Positions 7,021 to 15,302 of a stretch of 64,000 nucleotides of DNA are shown piece after piece; the first letter of the stretch is position 1; each line of letters starts with the position of its first letter. Origin of the DNA: Nocardiopsis sinuspersici (GTDB lineage: Bacteria > Actinomycetota > Actinomycetes > Streptosporangiales > Streptosporangiaceae); NCBI GenBank assembly GCA_008638415.1, contig VWVT01000009.1, positions 186,001 to 250,000 on the forward strand. Reading direction: 5' to 3'. Under the pieces are notes generated by a model. The model searched no databases and was not told the DNA's origin. It saw only the letters and a program-made list of their open reading frames with translations. Made by a program: the position numbers and the translations under genes.

Positions 7021-8000
7021 TGGTCTCCTCGGCTGCACGGAAGGCGGTGCTCGTCCTCACCAACACCGAGGACGGCACCGCCGACCCCGTGATCCACCAC
7101 CTGTCGGAACGCGGCGTGCCCGTCGTGCGTATGGACCCTGGTGACTTCCCGGCCTCGATGACCGTCGAAGCCGCCTTCGATGGCGAGCACTGGGAGGGAG
7201 CGGTCCACGACGCCTTCCGCGGAGTGGACCTGGGCTCGGTGCGCAGTGTCTACTACCGGCGTCCCTCCCAGTTCACGTTGGCCGAAGGCATGTCCGGCCC
7301 CGACCAGCGCTGGGCCTATCGTGAAGCCCGCATGGGATTCGGCGGTGTCCTACTGGCACTGGACTGCCTGTGGATCAACCAGCCGTCGCGCATGAGCGCG
7401 GCCGAGTACAAACCCGTTCAGCTCGCGACAGCGGCCAGGGCCGGGCTGAGGGTTCCGCGCACGATCATCACGAACGTGCCCGGCCACGCTGCAGACTGGG
7501 CCGCTGGTATCTCCGGCCCCGTCGTGTACAAACCGATCGGTGGCGCCCTGCACGTCGAGCAGGGGCGCACCTGGATCGTCTACGCCAACGCGGTCGCCGC
7601 CGTCGAAGAACTCCGCGACCCCGCCGTGGGCCTGACCGCCCACTGCTTCCAGGAATGGGTGGACAAAGCGTTCGAGGTCCGCCTGACGATCGTGGGCAAG
7701 GCGATGTCCGCCGTGGCGATCCACGCCCGATCCCAGGCCGCGCACATCGACTGGCGCAGCGACTATGGCGCCCACCGGTACGAGGTCGTCGACGTTCCCG
7801 ACGCTGTCCGCTTCGGCCTGGAGCGCTACATGCACGCGTTCGGGCTCGTCTACGGCGCCGCTGACTTCGTGGTCTCACCCGATGGGAGGTGGACCTTGCT
7901 GGAGGTCAACCCCAACGGCGAATGGGGGTGGCTGGCGGACCATTGCGGCCTGCCTGTCGGACAGAGCATCGCCGCACTACTGGAGAAGGGACAGATGTGA
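7020..8000 (+). CDS. tgmB: ATP-grasp graspetide maturase
   Basis: 326 aa; the ATG at 7020 overlaps the tgmA stop as TGATG. Layout fits the ATP-grasp ribosomal peptide maturase family: N-terminal pre-ATP-grasp domain (VLVLTNTEDGTADPVI, VVRMDPGDF, SVYYRRPSQF), then INQPSRMSAAEYKPVQL, AGLRVPRTIITN, PVVYKPIGG for nucleotide binding and a C-terminal LLEVNPNGEWGWL with Glu and Asn positioned for Mg. These enzymes phosphorylate Asp/Glu side chains of the precursor and let Thr/Ser or Lys attack, giving omega-ester or amide crosslinks. The gene sits between precursor and methyltransferase with overlapping starts and stops, so the three are co-translated. Confidence 0.93.
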   Translation: MVSSAARKAVLVLTNTEDGTADPVIHHLSERGVPVVRMDPGDFPASMTVEAAFDGEHWEGAVHDAFRGVDLGSVRSVYYRRPSQFTLAEGMSGPDQRWAYREARMGFGGVLLALDCLWINQPSRMSAAEYKPVQLATAARAGLRVPRTIITNVPGHAADWAAGISGPVVYKPIGGALHVEQGRTWIVYANAVAAVEELRDPAVGLTAHCFQEWVDKAFEVRLTIVGKAMSAVAIHARSQAAHIDWRSDYGAHRYEVVDVPDAVRFGLERYMHAFGLVYGAADFVVSPDGRWTLLEVNPNGEWGWLADHCGLPVGQSIAALLEKGQM

Positions 8001-9178
8001 CCAGAGCTGTTCACGAACTCTCGTCCGGGCTCACCGCTCACATGATCGAGGAGGGCGTACTGGTGCCAGGAGACCGCCTTACCGAGGCGTTCCGGCGTGT
8101 GGACCGGGGGGTGTTCGTTCCGGCCTTCGCCCTGCACGAGCACACCTCGCAGGGCGTGCGCTACAGGCTCGTGCGGGGTGAGGTCCCCGAGCAGCACGAG
8201 GCGTGGGCTCGTCATGTCTACGCCGATGAGACGCTGATCATCGAGATCGCCGGAGAACCGGTCATCGACGCCCTGCCCGGGGGCACGGGCACAGGCCGGT
8301 GGACCAGCTCCTCCACGATGCCCAGCCTCATGGTGCGGATGCTCCACCAGCTCGACCTGGATGGCGACCCTCGCGTCCTGGAAGTCGGGGTCGGCTCGGG
8401 ATACAACGCCGCGATCCTGTGCGAAGTCCTGGGCTCGGACCGTGTCACGAGCATCGACATCTCACCGCGTCTGGCCTTCGACGCCACCCAACGCCTCTCC
8501 GCTCTGGGGTACACACCGGTCGTGGCCGAGTATGACGGCCACAAGGGTTTTCCCGACCGTGCTCCGTACGATCGGATCATCAGCACCACGGCCTTCACCC
8601 ACGTTCCACCGGAGTGGATCCGGCAGACGGCTCCCGAGGGAGACATCCTCGTCAACATCGCGGGTGGGACCGGAGGAGCCATGCTCAAACTCCAGGTGCG
8701 CGACGACCACACCGCGCAGGGACGCTTCATCCCGCAGTGGGCGGGGTTCATGCCCGCACGGAGCGAGACCCCCCGGCAGCGCGTCACCGTGGACGACGCG
8801 GGTGAGCAGAGCACGACCGCGCTGAACCCCGCGGTCGTGCGCGAGGAACCGGCCATGGCATTCCTGGCGCAACTGGCCACGACGGACGCCGACACCGTTC
8901 TCAGGACAGCCGATGACGGCGCTGACTTCCTCTTCATGGAAGGCGCCGACGGGGCCTGGGCCGAGATCGACACGGACACAGTCAATGGCCGCCACCCGGT
9001 GGTTCAGGGTGGTCCGCGCCGTCTGTGGAACCAGGTAGAGAACGCGCACCACTGGTGGCTCGCCAACGGTCAGCCGGACTGGAGCGCCTTCGGAGCCACC
9101 GTCATACCTGAAGAACAGCACGTGTGGTTCGGCTCTCCGGAGAGCGACCAGCGCTGGCCACTGCCACATCCGCGGTGA
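7997..9178 (+). CDS. tgmC: PIMT-like O-methyltransferase of the graspetide pathway
   Basis: 393 aa from the GTG at 7997, overlapping the tgmB stop as GTGA and preceded by GAGAAGGG. Residues about 95-215 form a protein-L-isoaspartate methyltransferase-like fold: GGTGTGRWTSSSTMPS substrate loop, VLEVGVGSGYNAAIL for S-adenosylmethionine binding, VTSIDISPRL, then YDRIISTTAFTHVP. The C-terminal 180 residues are an extension characteristic of the ATP-grasp-associated family (ending in EEQHVWFGSPESDQRWPLP). In the related fuscimiditide pathway of Thermobifida fusca, such an enzyme methylates an Asp so that it closes to an aspartimide. The same role is inferred here. Confidence 0.9.
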   Translation: MTRAVHELSSGLTAHMIEEGVLVPGDRLTEAFRRVDRGVFVPAFALHEHTSQGVRYRLVRGEVPEQHEAWARHVYADETLIIEIAGEPVIDALPGGTGTGRWTSSSTMPSLMVRMLHQLDLDGDPRVLEVGVGSGYNAAILCEVLGSDRVTSIDISPRLAFDATQRLSALGYTPVVAEYDGHKGFPDRAPYDRIISTTAFTHVPPEWIRQTAPEGDILVNIAGGTGGAMLKLQVRDDHTAQGRFIPQWAGFMPARSETPRQRVTVDDAGEQSTTALNPAVVREEPAMAFLAQLATTDADTVLRTADDGADFLFMEGADGAWAEIDTDTVNGRHPVVQGGPRRLWNQVENAHHWWLANGQPDWSAFGATVIPEEQHVWFGSPESDQRWPLPHPR

Positions 9179-9435
9179 CCGCCCCGCAGTGGTCACACGC
9201 GATGGGGCCTTGCCCGGTCACCTGGGTGAGGTCCTTGTGCCGCACGAGGGACACGCCTCCGACCGCAGGGCCCGGTCTTGGACAGAGCTCACGGGCTCGG
9301 GATCAAGACGTGGAGGTCGCCATGCGGTCGGCTCGCACCACGGAGCCGTCGCGAAACCGATCCTTCCCTAACCAGTCCAGTCAGTCCTTCAGCAGGGCTA
9401 CCTGGAACCGTTTACGCACGAATTGAGGACAAGCC

Positions 9436-9960
9436 ATGTTCACCATGCGTCTCGCCACCGAGGCCGACACCCCTGCGGTCACGTCGATGATCACAGCGCG
9501 CTGTGGCTGGATGGAGCAGCAGGGGTTGGAGTCGTGGCGTGAGAACATCGACGACCTCGCCGGGCAGTCCGGGAGCGGCTTCATGTGGGTACTCGAATTC
9601 GAGGGCAGCATCGTCGGATGCACCACGGTCATGACCCAGGCACCGCCCAAGGACTGGACACCTGAGGAGGCGGACGAACCAGCCCTGTACTTGTTCACGA
9701 CCGTGACCGATCCCGCGTACCAGGAACACAAACCTGGAACCCTGATCGCGCTGTGGGCCGTCGACCGGGCCGCACGACAGGGACGTACCTGGGTCAGGCG
9801 GGGATGCTTCTTCCCTGAGTTGGTCAAGTACTACGAGACCCAGGGGTACAGCCTGGTCAAGGAACAGAACCGAAGTGCCGGGCACCTGTACCTACTCGCA
9901 CGCCGAGCGGAACGTCTCGACCTTGAAGCTCTCGGGATGGAAACCAGGACCACAGCCTGA
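9436..9960 (+). CDS. GNAT family acetyltransferase
   Basis: 174 aa, ATG preceded by GAGGAC. The N-terminal MRLATEADTPAVTSMI, the central FEGSIVGCTTVM strand pair and a C-terminal LVKYYETQGYSLVKEQ are typical of GNAT enzymes; the acetyl-CoA loop is less regular (YQEHKPGTLIALWAVDRAAR). It follows tgmC after 257 bases and may be a tailoring or self-protection gene of the graspetide cluster, or unrelated. Substrate unknown. Confidence 0.75.
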   Translation: MFTMRLATEADTPAVTSMITARCGWMEQQGLESWRENIDDLAGQSGSGFMWVLEFEGSIVGCTTVMTQAPPKDWTPEEADEPALYLFTTVTDPAYQEHKPGTLIALWAVDRAARQGRTWVRRGCFFPELVKYYETQGYSLVKEQNRSAGHLYLLARRAERLDLEALGMETRTTA

Positions 9961-9994
9961 CACTGGAAGTGAGGAAGGCGCCCCGTTACTCCAT

Positions 9995-10309
9995 ATGGGA
10001 GGCACGAAGGCATTCGTCTGGGGAAGGTCCACCCACCCAGACAGCGCTGGTGACACCAACTGCGTCGAGGTCGCCGGTGGAGCCCCTACCGCTGTGCGGG
10101 ACACGCAGAACCGGGAGCAGGGACACCCAGCGTTCGCGGCCGCCGAGTGGGCCGTGCCCGTGGATACCCTCAGGGACCACGACTGGCCACCGGGCCCCAA
10201 GGCGGTACTCCCCCACGGGAGGCCACCCTCTTTCGTGTCCTCACATGGCGATGGGCGCCTTGAGCAAATGTCATCAATTCTGACATTGAGGACTGTTTGG
10301 AAAGAATGA
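9995..10309 (+). CDS. Degenerate DUF397-like protein
   Basis: 104 aa from the ATG at 9995, which has no nearby ribosome site (a GAGGAAGG lies about 17 bases upstream). Residues 8-65 resemble DUF397: WGRSTHPDSAGDTNCVEVAG, then AVRDTQNREQGHP and AAEWAVPVDTL. It shares the unusual DTQNRE string with the DUF397 protein at 3750, so the two may be paralogues. The KSSYSGG motif is damaged and the C-terminal 40 residues are unrelated. No XRE partner adjoins it. It may be a decaying copy. Confidence 0.45.
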   Translation: MGGTKAFVWGRSTHPDSAGDTNCVEVAGGAPTAVRDTQNREQGHPAFAAAEWAVPVDTLRDHDWPPGPKAVLPHGRPPSFVSSHGDGRLEQMSSILTLRTVWKE

Positions 10310-10529
10310 CAGAGGAGCAAAATTCCTTTTCTGTCCGCCCTGAACTGCGAACATGGCGAACACCAGAGATTACCCAGGGGTAACTCGCAGAAAGGTTCGC
10401 ATCCGCTCCAGTCCTGCTCTAATCTGGCAGCGTTCCCACAACTCAATCCACACAATGACCCCGCGACGGTTAGCACCGTCCGGGGCCGTGGCCAGCAACT
10501 TCCACCCTTTAACGACAAGGATTGCCAGC

Positions 10530-11129
10530 ATGCGCAAGTTTAGCGCTGCGGCCCTGATCCGTGCCATCGGCACGGCCAAGGCCCTCTTCGCCTCCCCGTG
10601 CGGACGCCACTCCTCCGTCTGCGGCCGTCGCCGCCGCTCCACCCGGGTCCGCCGCTACGTCCCGGTTCCCGCCCCGGTCGAGGACACCGCACCTCCCGCG
10701 CCTCCCATGCGAACCGACCGGGCCCCCGAGCGCCCCAGGCTCCCCGCTCCCGTCCCCGCGCCCCGCCTGGCTCCGCCGAGCGAGCGGTTCCCCGCCGACG
10801 AGATCGCCCTGGTCCGCCCCTACTACGAGGCCCGGGAGCGCGAACTCGCGCGCGTTCGGGCCACGGCGACCACCCGCCCGCACCGCTGGACCGGTGAGGA
10901 CGTCCCGCCCCGCGGCGACCTCCTCGCGGCCGGACCCTTCCCGGCTCCGAGCCCCGAACCCCTTCCCGTACCCGCCCCGCGCGCCCCGTCGCCCGCATGC
11001 GAGGACCCCGAGGACTGGCGTACGCTCACCCGCCTCACCCGTGTCTGGCTCGACCAACAGCGACGGCGGACGCAGCAGCCCACGCAGCGGTCCGGGCAGC
11101 GGCACCACCGGCAGGCGGTCCCGGCATGA
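10530..11129 (+). CDS. Pro/Arg-rich hypothetical protein coupled to an anti-sigma-like ATPase
   Basis: 199 aa from the ATG at 10530; its stop overlaps the next ATG (ATGA at 11126). The N-terminal helix MRKFSAAALIRAIGTAKALF is followed by a basic stretch CGRRRRSTRVRRY and a long Pro-rich region, then a short charged segment (DEIALVRPYYEARERELARV) and a C-terminal DWRTLTRLTRVWLDQQRRR. No known domain was recognised. Coupling to the ATPase suggests a partner or regulator. The upstream 220 bases are less GC-rich and probably carry the promoter. Confidence 0.55.
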   Translation: MRKFSAAALIRAIGTAKALFASPCGRHSSVCGRRRRSTRVRRYVPVPAPVEDTAPPAPPMRTDRAPERPRLPAPVPAPRLAPPSERFPADEIALVRPYYEARERELARVRATATTRPHRWTGEDVPPRGDLLAAGPFPAPSPEPLPVPAPRAPSPACEDPEDWRTLTRLTRVWLDQQRRRTQQPTQRSGQRHHRQAVPA

Positions 11130-11839
11130 CCTTCCTGTCCATGCCCAAGGTGCCCAGGCCCCTCGTGTTCTGGGAGCACCGCGTCTACCCGGGGACGCTG
11201 GACCAGCTCGCGCGGGTCCGCGCGGAACTCGCGACGGACCTGGCCGGTTTCGACGAGGACCTCGTCGAGACCGTGCGGCTGTGCGCGAGCGAACTCTTCG
11301 CGAACTCCGTCAAGTACACCGACTCGGGCGGACGGGACGGCGAGGTCCTGCGCGCGCTGTCGATGCCGGACGCGCGGACCCTGCGGTTCTCGGTGAGCGA
11401 CTGCGGTGGAGGGGGCGGCGTCCCGGCCGTCCCGGAGGAACGGACAGAGGACGAGTGGAGCTGGGCCGAGGGCCGGCGCGGTCTGCTCCTGGTCGAGAAC
11501 CTGTCCAGGCGGTGGGGCCACTTCCGGCTCGCGCCCTGGGCGGATCTGGGCACCCACGTCTGGGCCGTCTTCGACGTGGAGGCGGGCGCGGCCCCGCCCG
11601 ACCCGCGCCCCACGTCTTCACCGGCGCGGCCGGTTGAACGAGGACAGGGCGGGGAGGCGGTGGGCCTTCGCCTCCCCGACCCGCGCCACGCCCATGGGAG
11701 CGCTTCCATAGGATGTCCCGTATATGCCCCCTTCTCCGCCGACGGGACCTTCGGCACCCTTCCGTATCCCTTGGGACACAAGTCCCTGCCCCCCACTGGC
11801 GCCTGTGGCTACTCGGTAGTAACATTGGCTTGTTACTAG
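11126..11839 (+). CDS. RsbW-like ATP-binding protein (HATPase_c_2)
   Basis: 237 aa. Residues about 20-160 form an anti-sigma-type HATPase: TVRLCASELFANSVKYTDSGG (N box), LRFSVSDCGGGGG (G1 box), RRGLLLVENLSRRWG (G2 box) and THVWAVFDVE (last strand). The domain ends near residue 160, yet the frame runs on for about 75 residues of Pro/Gly-rich sequence into the promoter of the acyl-CoA dehydrogenase gene and stops inside the palindrome at 11817. That tail looks like unconstrained read-on and may not matter. Such ATPases usually sequester sigma factors or phosphorylate anti-anti-sigma proteins; the partner is not evident. Confidence 0.85.
   Translation: MTFLSMPKVPRPLVFWEHRVYPGTLDQLARVRAELATDLAGFDEDLVETVRLCASELFANSVKYTDSGGRDGEVLRALSMPDARTLRFSVSDCGGGGGVPAVPEERTEDEWSWAEGRRGLLLVENLSRRWGHFRLAPWADLGTHVWAVFDVEAGAAPPDPRPTSSPARPVERGQGGEAVGLRLPDPRHAHGSASIGCPVYAPFSADGTFGTLPYPLGHKSLPPTGACGYSVVTLACY
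11817..11838. promoter_or_regulatory. TetR-type palindrome before the acyl-CoA dehydrogenase gene
   Basis: TAGTAACA and TGTTACTA are perfect 8-base arms with a 6-base spacer, 55 bases before the ATG of the acyl-CoA dehydrogenase gene. The size and sequence resemble operators of TetR-family fatty-acid regulators (YTNACT-like half sites are common in that group). No TetR gene is in the window, so a regulator acting from elsewhere is inferred. Confidence 0.55.
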
Positions 11840-11893
11840 TCGGTAGATCCGCGTGTACAGACACCGCGGCCGGGACACACAGCGGAGCTGTCC

Positions 11894-13711
11894 ATGACGC
11901 ATTACAAGAGCAACCTGCGCGACATCGAGTTCAACCTCTTCGAGGTCTTCAGGCGCCAGGACGTACTGGGCAAGGCCCCCTTCGAGGAACTCGACGAGGA
12001 GACCGCCCGCACGATCCTGGACGAGGTCAACCGCCTCGCCACCGGTGTCGTCGCCGAGTCCTTCGAGGACGCGGACCGCAACCCCCCGGTCTTCGACCCG
12101 AAGACGAACACCGTCGCCATCCCCGAGAGCCTGAAGAAGTCCTACCAGGCCTACATGGACGCCGGCTGGTACAACCTCGACCTCCCCCAGGAGCTCGGCG
12201 GCCTCGGCGCCCCCCGCTCCCTGGTCTGGTCCGCCGCCGAGCTGGTCCTCGGCTCCAACCCCGCCGTCCACATGTACTCGGCCGGTCCCGGCTTCGCGAG
12301 CATCCTCTACTCCGAGGGCAACGAGAAGCAGAAGGAGTTCGCCAAGCTCGCCATCGAGCGCGGCTGGGGCGCCACCATGGTCCTGACCGAGCCGGACGCG
12401 GGCTCGGACGTCGGCGCGGGCCGCACCAAGGCCGTCGACCAGGGCGACGGCACCTGGCACATCGAGGGCGTGAAGCGCTTCATCACCTCGGCCGAGCACG
12501 ACATGTCCGAGAACATCTTCCACCTGGTGCTCGCCCGCCCCGAGGGCGCGCGCGCCGGCACCAAGGGCCTCTCGCTCTACCTGGTGCCCAAGTTCCTGGT
12601 CAACGAGGACGGCTCCCTCGGTGAGCGCAACGGCGCCTACGTGACCAACGTCGAGCACAAGATGGGCCTCAAGGCCTCCACCACCTGCGAGCTGACCTTC
12701 GGCGACAAGCACCCCGCCATCGGCTACCTCGTGGGCGACAAGCACGACGGCATCCGCCAGATGTTCCTCATCATCGAGTACGCGCGCATGATGGTCGGGA
12801 CGAAGGCGATCGCCACCCTGTCCACGGGTTACCTCAACGCGCTGGAGTACGCCAAGGAGCGCGTGCAGGGCAACGACCTGGCCGGGGACAAGGACTCCCC
12901 CAAGGTGACCATCACCCACCACCCGGACGTGCGCCGCAGCCTCATGACGCAGAAGTCCTACGTGGAGGCCATGCGCGCCCTGGTCCTGTACACCGCCACC
13001 CAGCAGGACGCGATCCAGATCGCGCACCAGGAGGGCCAGGACGTCACGGAGCTGGAGGCGATGAACGACCTCCTCCTGCCGATCGTCAAGGGTGTGGGCT
13101 CCGAGCGCTCCTACGCGCTGCTCGCCGAGTCCCTCCAGACCCTGGGCGGCTCCGGGTTCCTCCAGGAGTACCCGATCGAGCAGTACATCCGCGACGCCAA
13201 GATCGACACCCTCTACGAGGGCACCACCGCCATCCAGGCCCAGGACTTCTTCTTCCGCAAGATCGTGAAGAACGGCGGCCAGGCGATGGGCAGGCTGGCC
13301 GGTGAGATCAAGGCCTTCGCGCAGAGCGACGCGGGCAACGGCCAGCTCAAGGAGGAGCGCGCGCTGCTCCTTGAGGGGACCGAGAACGTCGAGAAGATGG
13401 TCGAGCTCATGGTCGGCCACGCGATGAGCTCCGCCGAGGACAAGCGCGAGCTGTACAAGGTGGGCCTGAACTCCACCCGCCTGCTCATGGCCTTCGGTGA
13501 CGTCGTCCTGTCCTGGCTGCTGCTGCGCCAGGCCGAGGTGGCCCTGAACAAGATCGACGGCGCCGGCGACGAGGACAAGGACTTCTACACCGGCAAGATC
13601 GCCGCCGCGCGCTTCTTCACCGAGCAGTTCCTGCCGCGCATCGCCGCCGAGCTCCGCGTCGCCGAGGGCGTGGCCCTGGACCTGATGGACGTCCCCGAGT
13701 CCGCCTTCTAG
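11894..13711 (+). CDS. Long-type acyl-CoA dehydrogenase (FadE5/DmdC-like)
   Basis: 605 aa, ATG with GGAGC upstream. This is the roughly 600-residue branch of acyl-CoA dehydrogenases with an extra C-terminal domain. Visible parts: N-terminal helical domain with [16 protein letters not shown]/substrate strand region [15 protein letters not shown] and [23 protein letters not shown]; the C-terminal helical bundle with [20 protein letters not shown]; and the catalytic base Glu in [17 protein letters not shown] final 130 residues form the extra helical domain. It introduces the trans-2 double bond in acyl-CoA beta-oxidation and passes electrons to ETF. Monocistronic: a palindrome precedes it and a strong hairpin follows it. 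Confidence 0.95.
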   Translation: MTHYKSNLRDIEFNLFEVFRRQDVLGKAPFEELDEETARTILDEVNRLATGVVAESFEDADRNPPVFDPKTNTVAIPESLKKSYQAYMDAGWYNLDLPQELGGLGAPRSLVWSAAELVLGSNPAVHMYSAGPGFASILYSEGNEKQKEFAKLAIERGWGATMVLTEPDAGSDVGAGRTKAVDQGDGTWHIEGVKRFITSAEHDMSENIFHLVLARPEGARAGTKGLSLYLVPKFLVNEDGSLGERNGAYVTNVEHKMGLKASTTCELTFGDKHPAIGYLVGDKHDGIRQMFLIIEYARMMVGTKAIATLSTGYLNALEYAKERVQGNDLAGDKDSPKVTITHHPDVRRSLMTQKSYVEAMRALVLYTATQQDAIQIAHQEGQDVTELEAMNDLLLPIVKGVGSERSYALLAESLQTLGGSGFLQEYPIEQYIRDAKIDTLYEGTTAIQAQDFFFRKIVKNGGQAMGRLAGEIKAFAQSDAGNGQLKEERALLLEGTENVEKMVELMVGHAMSSAEDKRELYKVGLNSTRLLMAFGDVVLSWLLLRQAEVALNKIDGAGDEDKDFYTGKIAAARFFTEQFLPRIAAELRVAEGVALDLMDVPESAF

Positions 13712-13743
13712 GGCACCCTCCCCGGCGTACGGGACCCCGTGGC

Positions 13744-13773
13744 GGGCGGGGCGGCCTCCGGGCCGCCCCGCCC
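13744..13773 (+). terminator. Rho-independent-like hairpin after acyl-CoA dehydrogenase
   Basis: A perfect 13-base stem, GGGCGGGGCGGCC with its complement, closes on a TCCG tetraloop, 32 bases after the stop codon. There is no T-run, as is common in high-GC actinomycetes. Confidence 0.8.
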
Positions 13774-13834
13774 GTCACGCGTGTCCGACCGCCACCGTGC
13801 GGACCCCGGCGCGCCGGGGTCCGACAATGGGGGG

Positions 13835-14299
13835 ATGGACCGTCCGGAGATGGCGCTCTTCGTGGGGCTGCAGGCGTCGGGCAAGACCACCTTCTACCGT
13901 GCCCGCCTCGCGGCCACCCACCTGCACGTCAGCAAGGACGACTTCCCCAACGCCCGGAGGCCCCAGCGGCGCCAGATGCGCATGGTGCACGAGGCGCTGG
14001 GCGCGGGGCTCAGCGTGGCCGTCGACAACACCAACCCCTCTCCCGAGGAGTGGCGGCCGCTCGTCGAGGCCGCCCGGGAGCACGGTGCGCGGGTGGTCGG
14101 CTACTGGTTCCCCCCGGACCTGCCGCTCACCCTGGAGCGCAACGCGCAGAGGCGGGGCCGGCGCCGGGTTCCCGACGTGGGGGTCCACGCCACCAGGAAG
14201 CTCCTGCGCCGTCCCACCCCGGCCGACGGCTTCGACGAGGTCCACACGGTCGTCTCCGACGGTGCCGGCGGGTTCACGATGTGGCCGGACCGGCCGTGA
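13835..14299 (+). CDS. Small P-loop kinase-like ATPase (AAA_33 / polynucleotide-kinase-like)
   Basis: 154 aa from the ATG at 13835. Walker A is GLQASGKTTFYRARL at residues 8-22, followed by HLHVSKDDFPNARR (substrate-binding Asp pair typical of PNK/zeta-like kinases), LSVAVDNTNPSPEEWRPLV and VGYWFPPDLPLTLERNAQR (lid arginines). This is a lone kinase module that could phosphorylate a nucleic-acid end or a small molecule. Its 3' end overlaps the convergent GNAT gene by 26 bases. No toxin-antitoxin partner is adjacent, so a zeta-toxin role is not supported. Confidence 0.75.
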   Translation: MDRPEMALFVGLQASGKTTFYRARLAATHLHVSKDDFPNARRPQRRQMRMVHEALGAGLSVAVDNTNPSPEEWRPLVEAAREHGARVVGYWFPPDLPLTLERNAQRRGRRRVPDVGVHATRKLLRRPTPADGFDEVHTVVSDGAGGFTMWPDRP

Positions 14300-15131
14300 C
14301 CGTACCTCCCCCCGCCCCGTCGGCGTCGGCCTCCCCCCGCGCCCGGCCTCCCGGCGGAGTCCAGACGTAGGGGGTCGTGGTGGTCACCGCCTCGAATCCC
14401 AGGCGGCGCAGGACGGGCGCGCTGTCCTCGGAGGCGTCCACCTGGAGGTAGCGGACGCCGCGCGCGGCGGCGACGCGGGCACGCGCGGCCACCAGCGCGC
14501 GGTAGATCCCCCTCCCCCGCCACCCCGGCAGCGTCGAGCCGCCCCACAGTCCCGCGAACTCCGTGCCCTCCCGCAGCTCCAGCCACGCTGCGGAGACCAC
14601 CTCGCCGTCGGTCTCGGCGACCATGACGAAGAGCCCGTCCGGGTCCGCGGCGATGCGGTCGGCGAGTTCGCCGGCCAGCCACCCCCAGTCCTGTCCCCAC
14701 ACCCGTGACTGCATGTCGGCGATCCGGCGCAGGTCCGCGTCCTCCCCCACCCCGCGGAGGACGACACCGGCGGGCGGCTCCGAGGCGGCGACCGAGCCGG
14801 TCCGTCCGACCATCACGGTCTCGCGCTCCTCCGGCACGAACCCCGCCGCGCGGAGCCGCCCGGTCAGGTCCCCGGGCCGGTCGTGCCCGTACGTCTTCCA
14901 CTCCACCGGCTCCCCGCGCGCGGCGAAGTGGTCGCGCTGCCGGGCGATCAGCCGATCCAGCTCCTCTCCGCGCATCCCCGTGTCGGGCGGCGCGGTGACG
15001 AGTCCCCGGTGCCGGCCGACCAGGCGCGTCACCGGCCCGTCGCGCTCGGCCCGGACACCGGCCGGGAGGTTCGGGGGCGCGCCCCGCGTCTGCTCGCCAT
15101 GGGCCGCGAGCAGGCCGTCGCTCTTCGTCAC
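14274..15131 (-). CDS. GNAT family acetyltransferase
   Basis: 285 aa. The catalytic half is C-terminal: GVVLRGVGEDADLRRIADMQ, VSAAWLELREGTEFAGLWGG, the acetyl-CoA loop PGWRGRGIYRALVAARARVA (Q/RxxGxG/A type) and LQVDASEDSAPVLRRLGFEA. The N-terminal 130 residues form a second, weaker GNAT-like or accessory domain (RLIARQRDHFAARGEPVEWK and GFVPEERETVMVG). The order resembles tandem-GNAT proteins of unknown substrate. The C-terminal tail is Gly/Ala-rich and overlaps the kinase gene on the other strand. Confidence 0.88.
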   Translation of the reverse strand: MTKSDGLLAAHGEQTRGAPPNLPAGVRAERDGPVTRLVGRHRGLVTAPPDTGMRGEELDRLIARQRDHFAARGEPVEWKTYGHDRPGDLTGRLRAAGFVPEERETVMVGRTGSVAASEPPAGVVLRGVGEDADLRRIADMQSRVWGQDWGWLAGELADRIAADPDGLFVMVAETDGEVVSAAWLELREGTEFAGLWGGSTLPGWRGRGIYRALVAARARVAAARGVRYLQVDASEDSAPVLRRLGFEAVTTTTPYVWTPPGGRARGEADADGAGGGTVTAGPATS

Positions 15132-15302
15132 GGAGAGACCCTACGGACCGCACGGCCCGGGTCAACCGGTTTTCCGGAGCGTCCGGAGGGATCCCCACCC
15201 CCTGGGCGCGCCTTCCGGGCCCACGTGTACGGAAAGTCGCCCTGGGTAGCCGCACACCCGAACACATGCGCCGCCGGGAGGCGCACGGAAGGGGGCACAG
15301 GC

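Noticed and set aside
13835..14299. Zeta-toxin of a toxin-antitoxin pair
   Set aside because: The P-loop kinase lacks an adjacent epsilon-like antitoxin; the neighbour is a convergent GNAT gene.
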